Positions 7,114-13,056 of a DNA stretch of 35,657 nucleotides are shown piece by piece. Location: contig CAKQBK010000017.1 of the NCBI GenBank assembly GCA_934216155.1, forward strand, positions 1 to 35,657. The letters run 5' to 3'. This stretch comes from an uncultured Dialister sp. (GTDB taxonomy: Bacteria > Bacillota > Negativicutes > Veillonellales > Dialisteraceae). Position numbers and translations under genes: made by a program. Below the pieces are notes generated by a model. That model saw nothing but the letters and a program-made list of their open reading frames with translations. It was not told the DNA's origin and ran no database searches. How positions within the stretch are numbered: position 1 is the stretch's first letter; the number at the start of each line of letters is the position of its first letter.

Positions 7114-8280
7114 GGGCGAGTGATAAAAGTCTTCTCTTCCTTTCCGCATGGCCGGGGCGGCTTGGCAGTAGGCGCGGAGGTTTGTGGCTTGGATGTCTAG
7201 GGATAGCATGGCCTGGTAAGCCGGGGGAAGGTCTCGCATGGCTTTGGCGGTGCTGGGATATACCGGCAGGGTGCATTGTTTGAGCATCCTGCTTTTTTCT
7301 TGCCTAAGTCCTAAGAGTTTCAAGTAACCTGGAGGTAATAGGTGGGAGAAGGGCGACGGACTGTGGATGCCGGAAAGAAGGAGCTGGGCACCAATTCGTT
7401 TCAGCCGGCTATAAAGGTAGCGTTTGCTTTTGATACCATCTAGCATGGCTGTATAGGTGGGCGCACTGGTTTCTTTATACCATTTGTGTTCCAATCCTTC
7501 CCGGAAGAGCCCTGATTGCGCTAGGTTTGTTAGGGTGAGCTGCCGGGAACAAAGGAGGCAACTGTCTTCGTAGCGGGTGGGATCGGTGTAGGCTCCTATT
7601 TCCATGAGCTTCCTTGCTTCTTCTATGGCTTGTGGAGGAAGAAGCATAGTTTCTTTATTTTCTAGTAATTCCTTGCGAGCGGTGGTGGCGGAAATATTGT
7701 GCGCCATATCCCGGTGGTTCACAAGGATGTCTATCGGATACTGATGTCGTAATATAGTTTCTACATAGCGGAAGCCTAGCAGGTTGTTTGGCTTGGATAG
7801 CTCCTCTGCCAGGTAGGGAGAGTGGTGGGCCATGGCTTCATAGGCTGCTTGGCCGTAGGAAATACCCTTTCCCAGGGCTTCATGAAATACGGAAAGGTAC
7901 TCTTCGGACGTGGCCCAGGTGGCGGCGTCTTGGAGTTCTTCTTTGGTGAGAGATTCGGTGGAAAAAGCCAGATGGGTCACACTGGTGTGAGAGAGGAGCG
8001 TCACACCGTAAGAAGCGAAGAGGTCCGCGCTTTGTAGGGCGTAGAGAGCGGGCAATTCAAATACGATGTGAATCCCGCTTTCTAGGGCCCAACGAGCACG
8101 GGTCCATTTGTCGAATAGAGCAGGCTCGCCGCGCTGCACAAAGGAACCACTCATGGCAGCAATGAACGTGGCCTCTGGGTATTGGTTCTGTATATTTCGT
8201 ATCATAGCAGCGTGGCCCAGGTGGAAAGGATTCCACTCGGCGATGATGCCGATCACTGGTTGAGTAGGATTGAGTTTCAT
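7072..8280 (-). CDS. tmcAL: tRNA(Met) cytidine acetate ligase TmcAL
   Basis: A 402-residue nucleotidyltransferase of the TmcAL (YlbM) family. It uses acetate and ATP to make N4-acetylcytidine at the wobble position of elongator tRNA(Met). Near the N-terminus is the HxGH nucleotidyl-transfer motif in GIIAEWNPFHLGH. Further family blocks are AAMSGSFVQRGEPALFDKWTRARWAL, VFELPALYALQSADLFA and the GxRY-like LGFRYVETI with ISATTARK. The minus-strand start has GAGGT about nine bases upstream. Length fits the family. Oddity: the last 13 codons (VIVRIGGKGPQFI) and the TAG lie in a repeat whose copies elsewhere are intergenic, so the original C-terminus was replaced or extended. The gene is convergent with the CDF gene. 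Confident call. Confidence 0.93.
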   Translation of the reverse strand: MKLNPTQPVIGIIAEWNPFHLGHAAMIRNIQNQYPEATFIAAMSGSFVQRGEPALFDKWTRARWALESGIHIVFELPALYALQSADLFASYGVTLLSHTSVTHLAFSTESLTKEELQDAATWATSEEYLSVFHEALGKGISYGQAAYEAMAHHSPYLAEELSKPNNLLGFRYVETILRHQYPIDILVNHRDMAHNISATTARKELLENKETMLLPPQAIEEARKLMEIGAYTDPTRYEDSCLLCSRQLTLTNLAQSGLFREGLEHKWYKETSAPTYTAMLDGIKSKRYLYSRLKRIGAQLLLSGIHSPSPFSHLLPPGYLKLLGLRQEKSRMLKQCTLPVYPSTAKAMRDLPPAYQAMLSLDIQATNLRAYCQAAPAMRKGREDFYHSPVIVRIGGKGPQFI

Positions 8281-8325
8281 ATTTTGGTGACCTCGGGCAT
8301 ATAGAAATAGTTAGGAGTGAGGAAT

Positions 8326-8382
8326 GAGGAGTGGTGGTAGCGGCGCACAACTTATATAGCGCCCCAATACCCATTTTTATAG
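8326..8382. repeat. Heptamers plus family D hairpin
   Basis: About 35-45 bases upstream of tmcAL come GTGAGGAATGAGGAGTGG units, then GGCGCACAACTTATATAGCGCC (8343-8364) and CCAATACCC. The orientation is the inverse of the copy at the 3' end, so tmcAL is flanked by copies of the same element. Confidence 0.75.
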
Positions 8383-8395
8383 AAAATGAATAAAA

Positions 8396-8593
8396 ACGGT
8401 AGCAGTACTAACGCGTGGCCCCTTGAAGAAGGGGCGGCAAAGCCGGGAATAGAGTGGCCTGAAAGGCCACAATCAGCACTGATGGATCATTGTTCTTTGT
8501 TTGGTTATCAAACAAAATGATTTATTCCGCCAGGAGCGTCTATCCCCCTTTAATTCCCCCTTCTCCAAGGGGGGACGCAGCTTACCGCTTATT
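8396..8593. repeat. Family B dyad (copy 1)
   Basis: It starts ACGGTAGCAGTACTAACGCG, then GGCCCCTTGAAGAAGGGGCGG, and ends CCCCCTTCTCCAAGGGGGGACG then CTTACCGCTTATTC. The outer ~38-nt arms are inverted repeats of one another, with about 110 bp between. Short reading frames inside are not genes. Confidence 0.8.
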
Positions 8594-8601
8594 CAACATT
8601 T

Positions 8602-8840
8602 ATATAGGTTATTATTCTGCAGATTTCTGTATCAAATAGGATGACATAGTTCGATACCAACTAGGTTATGAAAGGTTATATAGGGTTATGACTCAAACTT
8701 CTCATCTAAAAACATTGTCATTTGATGTAATTCTTAACGGAAAGTCTCATTTCACACCGTAAATACTAAAAGAGACACGAGGAATAACACAAAGCCCTTC
8801 GACTTCGCTCAGGGTGACGATAGCGTCGAGCAACGCTAGA
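8602..8840. repeat. Family I fragment and short repeats
   Basis: GGTTATTATTCTGCAG (8603-8618) is the family I terminus and GGTTATGAAAGGTTATATAGG (about 8664) its inner part. CCCTTCGACTTCGCTCAGGG (8796-8815) is a short dyad. No gene is seen. Confidence 0.5.
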
Positions 8841-8847
8841 GATTTGA

Positions 8848-8975
8848 GACAAAGTTTCTCAGGTTGCTCAAGTTTCTCAGGTTCTCCGAATGTGATGATG
8901 ACGCTAACGTTTAAAGGCACGTTCGAGAAACCTTAGAACCTTGAGAACCCTTAGAGCCTTGAGAAACCTATAATA
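8848..8975. repeat. Family A dyad repeat
   Basis: Left arm AAAGTTTCTCAGGTTGCTC and CTCCGAATGTG, centre GACGCTAACGTTTAAAG, right arm CACGTTCGAGAAACC with CCTTAGAACC/CTTGAGAACC units. Confidence 0.8.
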
Positions 8976-9039
8976 ACTGGCGGATTTCTTCACACTGTTA
9001 GTATTTCATATTTCCATACATAAAAATCCTTTTTTATGG

Positions 9040-9045
9040 TATAAT
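9040..9045 (+). promoter_or_regulatory. -10 element of the lipoprotein gene
   Basis: A perfect TATAAT lies 39 bases before the start codon, after an AT-rich stretch with a T6 run. No good -35 is visible at 16-18 bp spacing. Confidence 0.45.
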
Positions 9046-9083
9046 CTAATCGAAAATTTATCCAAAAGGAAGATGTATAGGTT

Positions 9084-9665
9084 ATGAAAATACAACATTG
9101 GCAGAGGAATCTGCTGTTATCTATAGGACTTTTTGGGGTGGCTATGCTGCCTGCTGGTTGTGGAAATAGTTTGGACGACCAGTTTGTTTTCGGTAAGAAT
9201 CGTATTCATTGTAATGGTTCTACCATTACGGTGTCAATTCCATTTGAAATGGTGGCTGATGGGCAGCAGGTGGACCTGGGGCCTCGGCAGGCTTCTCGGG
9301 TCAATGCGGAAGGGCACAATGGGTACATGCAGGTGCTGGTGACGGGAAATAAAGTCACTGACGATAAAAATGAAGCCGTTCTGGTGAAAGAGGCAGAAAA
9401 GGTATTACAGGAAAATAATAACCTGTCTCATCTGACCAGTGACAAAAAGGACGTCAACATAGGGAAAGTGCCGGGGACACTTCTGACGTTTTCGTTTACA
9501 GAAAATAGCCGGGGCAAAAAAAACGATTTGACCGTGAAGGAATACATTTTCACTTATGAAAATACCGTGTGGCGCGTGATTTATCAGTATCGAACCCACG
9601 ATGAAATCGGGAAAGCCCTGGTAGATCGCCTGGGCGGACAGATTGCACTGGGAAGCGAGTTTTAA
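9084..9665 (+). CDS. Predicted lipoprotein of unknown function
   Basis: A 193-residue secreted lipoprotein. Residues 9-25 form the hydrophobic core and MLPAGC (Cys at about 26) is a good lipobox, so the mature protein should be membrane-anchored outside the cytoplasm. The rest is a compact, beta-rich soluble domain (ITVSIPFEMVADGQQVDLG..., TLLTFSFTEN, YIFTYENTVWRVIYQYRT). It recalls PsbP-like or DUF4367-type bacterial lipoprotein domains, but I cannot assign a family. AAAGGAAG lies 11 bases before the ATG and a TATAAT sits upstream at 9040. Heptamer repeats begin about three bases after the stop codon. Likely a single-gene unit. Real gene with high confidence; function unknown. Confidence 0.85.
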   Translation: MKIQHWQRNLLLSIGLFGVAMLPAGCGNSLDDQFVFGKNRIHCNGSTITVSIPFEMVADGQQVDLGPRQASRVNAEGHNGYMQVLVTGNKVTDDKNEAVLVKEAEKVLQENNNLSHLTSDKKDVNIGKVPGTLLTFSFTENSRGKKNDLTVKEYIFTYENTVWRVIYQYRTHDEIGKALVDRLGGQIALGSEF

Positions 9666-9666
9666 A

Positions 9667-9930
9667 AGCAGTTAGAAGTGAGAAGTTAGAAGTGAGAAGT
9701 GGTGGCCGGCGAGCGCGTCGAATTGCTCTTATAGGAGTTGTGTCAAGTGGCACGGAGTCCGTTTTTATAGGCTCGCCGAATAAAAACAGCCGTTATGGTC
9801 TGATTCTTTAAGCCCTTACCGCTGGTGCTGCTGAGATTTCTCCACTCAGGGGCGCATCTCACGTTAATACATTTGTATCATCTAGCACTGATACGATCGG
9901 TCGAAATGACGGTTGTGGTTGGAGTCAAAT
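9667..9930. repeat. Heptamer array and family C element (copy 1)
   Basis: AGCAGTTAGAAGTGAGAAG-type 7-bp units start just after the stop codon (9667-9702). The C hairpin arms are CGGCGAGC (9707-9714) and GCTCGCCG (9771-9778), with TGGCACGGAGTCCG in the loop. Downstream TTACCGCTGGTGCTGCTGAG and CGAAATGACGG blocks recur at 11520-11620. No gene is present. Confidence 0.8.
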
Positions 9931-9934
9931 CATA

Positions 9935-10000
9935 TAAAAAGGGGTATTGGGGCCCTATATGAATTGTGGGCCCCTTCCACCATTTCTCACTTCTCACTGT
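9935..10000 (+). repeat. Family D hairpin plus inverse heptamers before DUF4321
   Basis: ATAAAAAGGGGTATTGG, a GGGCCC hairpin and CCTTCCACC, then CTCACTT/CTCACTG heptamers in inverse orientation. The array ends seven bases before the AAGGAG ribosome site of the next gene. Confidence 0.85.
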
Positions 10001-10017
10001 ATTTAAGAAGGAGTATC

Positions 10018-10284
10018 ATGAGAATTTCAAAAGGATTTTTTTCATTTTTATTATTTTTAGCCGCCGGCGCTTTGCTTGGCGGGATGTTGGGGCAGTTCTT
10101 GGGAAGCGGGGACTTTGCGCCTTTGATGCCCTTTTTTACGGAAACCTTTGAAATATTTAATTTGAAGGACATTGCCGTCAATTTGGGTATCATGCAGATT
10201 CACTTCGGTATCCGCTTTGCACCGAATTTGATAAGTATCATTGGGATATTGATTGCCGCTTGGCTGTACAAAAAATGCAGTTAG
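10018..10284 (+). CDS. DUF4321 family small membrane protein
   Basis: An 88-residue two-pass membrane protein resembling DUF4321, commonly found next to radC/maf/mreB in Firmicutes. An N-terminal segment (about residues 5-25, FFSFLLFLAAGALLGGMLGQF) is followed by a soluble stretch with FNLKDIAVNLGIMQIHFGIRFAPNL. A C-terminal segment (about 66-83, ISIIGILIAAWLY) follows. ATG 10018 lies five bases after AAGGAG; an upstream in-frame ATG at 9913 would translate the repeat and is rejected. Oddity: the last two codons and the TAG are in TGCAGTTAGAAGTGAG, the start of a heptamer array, so the repeat supplies the stop. The radC gene is next. Function unknown; family call fairly good. Confidence 0.82.
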   Translation: MRISKGFFSFLLFLAAGALLGGMLGQFLGSGDFAPLMPFFTETFEIFNLKDIAVNLGIMQIHFGIRFAPNLISIIGILIAAWLYKKCS

Positions 10285-10375
10285 AAGTGAGAAATGGTGG
10301 CCGGCGAGCGCGCCGAATTGCTCTTATGCGATTGGTGTCAAGTGGCACGGAGTCCGTTTCTGTAAGCTCGCCGAA
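10275..10375. repeat. Heptamer array and family C hairpin (copy 2)
   Basis: GCAGTTAGAAGTGAGAAATGG overlaps the DUF4321 stop codon. CCGGCGAGC...GCTCGCCG follows with the same GTGGCACGGAGTCCG loop block as copy 1. The shared tail TTAAGCCATTACCGCTGGTGC (about 10400) is then cut off by a family A dyad. Confidence 0.85.
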
Positions 10376-10426
10376 ATTAAGCTGTTACGTTTTGAGGCTT
10401 TAAGCCATTACCGCTGGTGCGGTTAC

Positions 10427-10562
10427 AGGTTACTCAGGTTTCGGAGGTTGCTAAGGTAGCTCACGTTTCTCGAATGTGCTAATCAACGCTAGCGTTGTCA
10501 TCTCATTCGGGGAACCTGAGAAACTTGAGAATCCTGAGCAACCTGAGAAACTTTGCCTCAAA
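10427..10562. repeat. Family A dyad repeat inside the family C tail
   Basis: Left arm AGGTTACTCAGGTTTCGG, centre CAACGCTAGCGTTGTC, right arm CTCATTCGGGGAACC with TGAG units. The C tail is complete at 11516-11552 but stops at GCTGGTGC here, so the dyad or its flank interrupts it. AAATCATCCCGTATTTCGC follows as a partial outer arm. Confidence 0.8.
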
Positions 10563-10601
10563 AGAAATCATCCCGTATTTCGCTTAATGTAATAACATTA
10601 A

Positions 10602-10669
10602 TATAAAAGGGGTATTAGGGCGCTTTATAAGTTGTGCGCCCCTTCCAACATTTCTAACTTCTCACTGCA
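10602..10669 (+). repeat. Family D hairpin plus inverse heptamers before radC
   Basis: ATAAAAGGGGTATTAGG, hairpin GGCGC...GCGCC, CCTTCCAAC, then CTAACTT/CTCACTG heptamers ending about seven bases before the radC ribosome site. Confidence 0.85.
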
Positions 10670-10688
10670 TTTAAGAAGGAGGTTTCCT

Positions 10689-11372
10689 ATGCTCATACGA
10701 GAGATGCGACAGGAGGATAAGCCGCGTGAACGGTTTGCCGAGTCTCCCAAGTTGGCTAGTTTGACCGATCTGGTGGCGATTTTGCTTCGCACCGGTCGGC
10801 AGGGCCATTCGGTGATGGAAATCGCCCAGGAAGTGGTGAATGAGCTGGAATCGGTGTCCGGTATCAATGGATTCGACGATTTGAACTGGCGGGATTTGGT
10901 GTCCATCAAGGGCATAGGCCCCGACAAGGCGGTTACCATTTGTGCTGCCATTGAGTTAGGACGCCGGCTTTCGTATATGTACAGCAAGCGGCGGTTGGTG
11001 GAGTTTTCTTCGCCGGAGCAGGTGGCCCATTTCTTTATGGAGAAACTTCGCCACGAGACACAGGAGCATTTCATTGTTTCCTTTATCAATGTGAAAAATC
11101 GCCTTCTGGGCTATCGGGAGATTGGTGTAGGAAATATGAACGCTGCGCCGGTGGATTTGAAGGAAGCCATGAAATGGGCCCTGCGGTATAAGGCCTTTGG
11201 GCTCATTCTGGTGCACAACCATCCCTCGGGAGATCCGGAACCGTCCAATGAGGATAAAGAAGTGACAAGGAAATTTGCCGCTGCGGCGAAACTCTTGGAT
11301 ATGGAAGTGCTGGACCATATCGTCATAGGGGATGGCATTTTCGTGAGTCTCCACGAGAGAGGGACGGTGTAA
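10689..11372 (+). CDS. radC: RadC family JAB-domain protein
   Basis: A 227-residue RadC protein. It has a helix-hairpin-helix region (about residues 58-90, GIKGIGPDKA-like) followed by the RadC JAB/MPN domain. The metal-binding motif HNHPSGDPEPSNED gives H176, H178 and D189, an intact JAMM site. Despite its name the family has no proven DNA-repair role; some members are linked to natural transformation. ATG 10689 lies six bases after AAGGAGG. A longer frame from 10632 would translate the repeat and is rejected. It follows DUF4321, its common neighbour, but repeats of about 400 bp lie between them. Length and motifs are complete. Confidence 0.93.
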   Translation: MLIREMRQEDKPRERFAESPKLASLTDLVAILLRTGRQGHSVMEIAQEVVNELESVSGINGFDDLNWRDLVSIKGIGPDKAVTICAAIELGRRLSYMYSKRRLVEFSSPEQVAHFFMEKLRHETQEHFIVSFINVKNRLLGYREIGVGNMNAAPVDLKEAMKWALRYKAFGLILVHNHPSGDPEPSNEDKEVTRKFAAAAKLLDMEVLDHIVIGDGIFVSLHERGTV

Positions 11373-11375
11373 AAA

Positions 11376-11625
11376 GCAGTGAGAAGTGAGTAGTTAGAAG
11401 TTAGAAGTGGTGGCCGGCGAGGGCGCTGCATTGCTCTTATGCGATTGGTGTCAGTTAGCACAGAGTCCGTTTCTATATGCTCGCCGAAAGTAAGCCGTTA
11501 CGTCTTGATGCTTTAAGCCCTTACCGCTGGTGCTGCTAAGATTTCTCCACTCAGGGATCCAAATCCATTTATATCATCTATGTCATTTCGCACAAATATG
11601 ATCGGTCGAAATGACGGATTTCGTT
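11376..11625. repeat. Heptamer array and full family C element (copy 3)
   Basis: Heptamers (GTGAGAA, GTTAGAA) start just after the radC stop. The C hairpin spans 11414-11487. The complete tail TTACCGCTGGTGCTGCTAAG is followed by a TCATTTCG...CGAAATGA hairpin (11583-11612). Confidence 0.8.
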
Positions 11626-11639
11626 AGAGATACATTAGT

Positions 11640-11685
11640 TGAACCTTGAGAACCCTTAGAATCTTCAGAACCTTTGAAGGGTAAT
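11640..11685. repeat. Family A right half-element
   Basis: Only CTTGAGAACCCTTAGAATC-type right-arm units are present, immediately before the full-length copy at 11686. Confidence 0.6.
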
Positions 11686-11912
11686 GTTGTTAAGTTAAGC
11701 GAAATATGTGGTGATTCCTTTTGTGACAAAGTTTCTCAGGTTGCTCAGGACTCTCAAGTTTCTCAGGTTCCCCGAATGAGATGATAACGCTAGCGTCTAT
11801 CAGCGCATTCGAAGAACCTGAGCAGCCTTAGCAACTTGAGAAACCTGAGTAACCTATAATCACAAACCAAATCATGCTTATTGGCGCAAATTCTTAACTT
11901 AACAGCATTACC
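11686..11912. repeat. Full-length family A element
   Basis: This copy shows the full structure. The outer left arm GTTGTTAAGTTAAGCGAAAT is followed by GTGATT, then 9-bp units (AAAGTTTCTCAGGTTGCTC), CCCCGAATGAG and the centre AACGCTAGCGTCTATC. The right side mirrors it: GCATTCGAAGAACC, TGAG units, AATCATG, and outer right arm TTCTTAACTTAACAGCATTA. Everything is roughly symmetrical about position 11797. Confidence 0.85.
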
Positions 11913-12043
11913 CCGACAGGGGAGCCAAGTCGCTACTGATGAGTCCGCTGGATTCCATATTTCCTAATCCCTAGGGCCTAGCTACTAATCCCTAGTCACC
12001 AGTCACCAGTCACCAAATACTAACTTTTTTACCTTTAATATGC

Positions 12044-12049
12044 TATAAT
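12044..12049 (+). promoter_or_regulatory. -10 element for the 12087 gene
   Basis: A perfect TATAAT lies 37 bases before the start codon, after an AT-rich run. No strong -35 is visible. The segment before it (11963-12015) holds CTAGTCACCAGTCACC-type heptamers. Confidence 0.45.
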
Positions 12050-12086
12050 ATGATTATAAATTTATTCAAGAAGGAAAGGTGTTATT

Positions 12087-12428
12087 ATGGAAGAAATGGA
12101 ACAGGGAAAACGGTATTCTGCGGAAGATAAGGGATATACCAGCAAGATTTATGAAATTCGCTGGATTCCTGTGACAGAACGTCCGGAATACCAGGAAGAA
12201 CCGGTCAAGGGTTGCCTGGAAAAGCTGAAAACTTTGATGTCTGAAAAGGATTTCGATAAGTATATCGAAAACAATGTGATCCGTATCACCTATGATACAG
12301 GCCGTCTGATGCTGATTGCCCGTTCTGAAATGGGCCGCACCATGCTGACTGGTCGTTTCTTCAATGCCATTTGCGAAGCCTTCGACGTAGGCAGCTTCCG
12401 CGTGGTGAGCCAGGTGAATGGATACTGA
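12087..12428 (+). CDS. Small protein with a possible DnaA domain I-like fold
   Basis: A 113-residue soluble protein not clearly assigned. The first ~40 residues are charged. From about residue 42 the pattern CLEKLKTLMSEKDFDKYI...ITYDTGRLMLIARSEMGRTMLTGRFFNAICEAF closely follows the helix-strand layout of DnaA domain I. In that layout L..L...LS...F..W(I/M) is followed by L.(I/L).A.....R..L..RY...I. The AAA+ and DNA-binding domains of DnaA are absent, so it could be a stand-alone partner- or oligomerisation module; this is inference from pattern only. The start has AAAGGTG six bases upstream and a TATAAT at 12044. Heptamers (GAATTAG) begin a few bases after the stop. Gene is real; function open. 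Confidence 0.8.
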   Translation: MEEMEQGKRYSAEDKGYTSKIYEIRWIPVTERPEYQEEPVKGCLEKLKTLMSEKDFDKYIENNVIRITYDTGRLMLIARSEMGRTMLTGRFFNAICEAFDVGSFRVVSQVNGY

Positions 12429-12432
12429 TAAG

Positions 12433-12500
12433 GGCAGTTAGTAATTAGGAATGAGGAATTAGGAATGAAGGTGCGGCGCATAAAATTTGGAAGCGCCGCA
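12433..12500. repeat. Heptamer array and family D hairpin
   Basis: GCAGTTAGTAATTAGGAATG and further GAATTAG/GAATGAG units start four bases after the stop, then GCGGCGC...GCGCCGC (12472-12498). Confidence 0.75.
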
Positions 12501-12513
12501 AATTTATGAAATA

Positions 12514-12565
12514 AAAAACGGTATGCATGTTATATGTATTTTCATATAGCATGTATACCGTTTTT
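12514..12565. terminator. Palindromic terminator-like hairpin (family H, copy 1)
   Basis: AAAAACGGTATGCATG (12514-12529) pairs with CATGTATACCGTTTTT (12550-12565), with TATATG/CATATA extending the stem inward. The A/T tails would support termination on both strands between convergent genes. Confidence 0.7.
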
Positions 12566-12679
12566 GTTTAAAGGTTATTATTCTACGGATTACTTAGAAT
12601 ATAAAATCAAAAACACCGCTTTCATAAAGGGTATAGAAGGGTATGCCATGACAATGAAATAACCTTTTATAACTTCTAT

Positions 12680-12875
12680 GGCATTCGCACTAGCGTGTGG
12701 CCCCTTGGAGAAGGGGCGGCGAAGCCGGGGATAGACTGGCCCGAAGGGACACAATTAGCACTAGCGAATTATAATTCTTTGTTGGATTGGTGAACAGAAT
12801 GTTTCATACCGCTAGGGGCTTCTATCCCCCTTTAATTCCCCCTTCTCCAAGGGGGGACGCAGTTTACCGCTTATT
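12680..12875. repeat. Family B dyad (copy 2)
   Basis: GCATTCGCACTAGCGTGTGG then CCCCTTGGAGAAGGGGCGG at the left and CCCCCTTCTCCAAGGGGGG then ACGCAGTTTACCGC at the right. Just before it lies a family I fragment (GGTTATTATTCTACGG at 12573; AAAGGGTATAGAAGG at 12629). Confidence 0.85.
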
Positions 12876-12920
12876 CTTCATTCTTTTTGAGGGGCTCAGT
12901 GCAAGAAAATAAGTGATAAA

Positions 12921-12975
12921 ACATAAACGGTATGTATACTACATGCGGATATATGTAGTATACATACCGTTTGTG
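12921..12975. terminator. Near-perfect palindrome (family H, copy 2)
   Basis: ACATAAACGGTATGTATACT (start of the 24-nt left arm, 12921-12944) pairs with 12952-12975 at 23 of 24 positions over a 7-nt loop. It shares ACGGTAT...ATACCGT with copy 1; the two copies flank family B copy 2. It may terminate transcripts from both convergent sides. Confidence 0.75.
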
Positions 12976-12977
12976 TT

Positions 12978-13050
12978 AAAAAATGGGGTATTGGGGCGCT
13001 ATATCATTTGATGCGCCCCTTCCTTCATTCCTCATTTCTAATTCCTAATT
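12978..13050. repeat. Family D hairpin and heptamers at the ATPase 3' end
   Basis: AAAAAATGGGGTATTGG, hairpin GGGGCGC...GCGCCCC, CCTTCCTTC, then CTCATTTCTAATTCCTAATTG heptamers, ending six bases before the minus-strand stop codon at 13057. Confidence 0.8.
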
Positions 13051-13056
13051 GCACTT

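Noticed and set aside
11686..11912. CRISPR array
   Set aside because: The 9-bp units are contiguous, have no spacers and occur as inverted arms; no cas genes are present.
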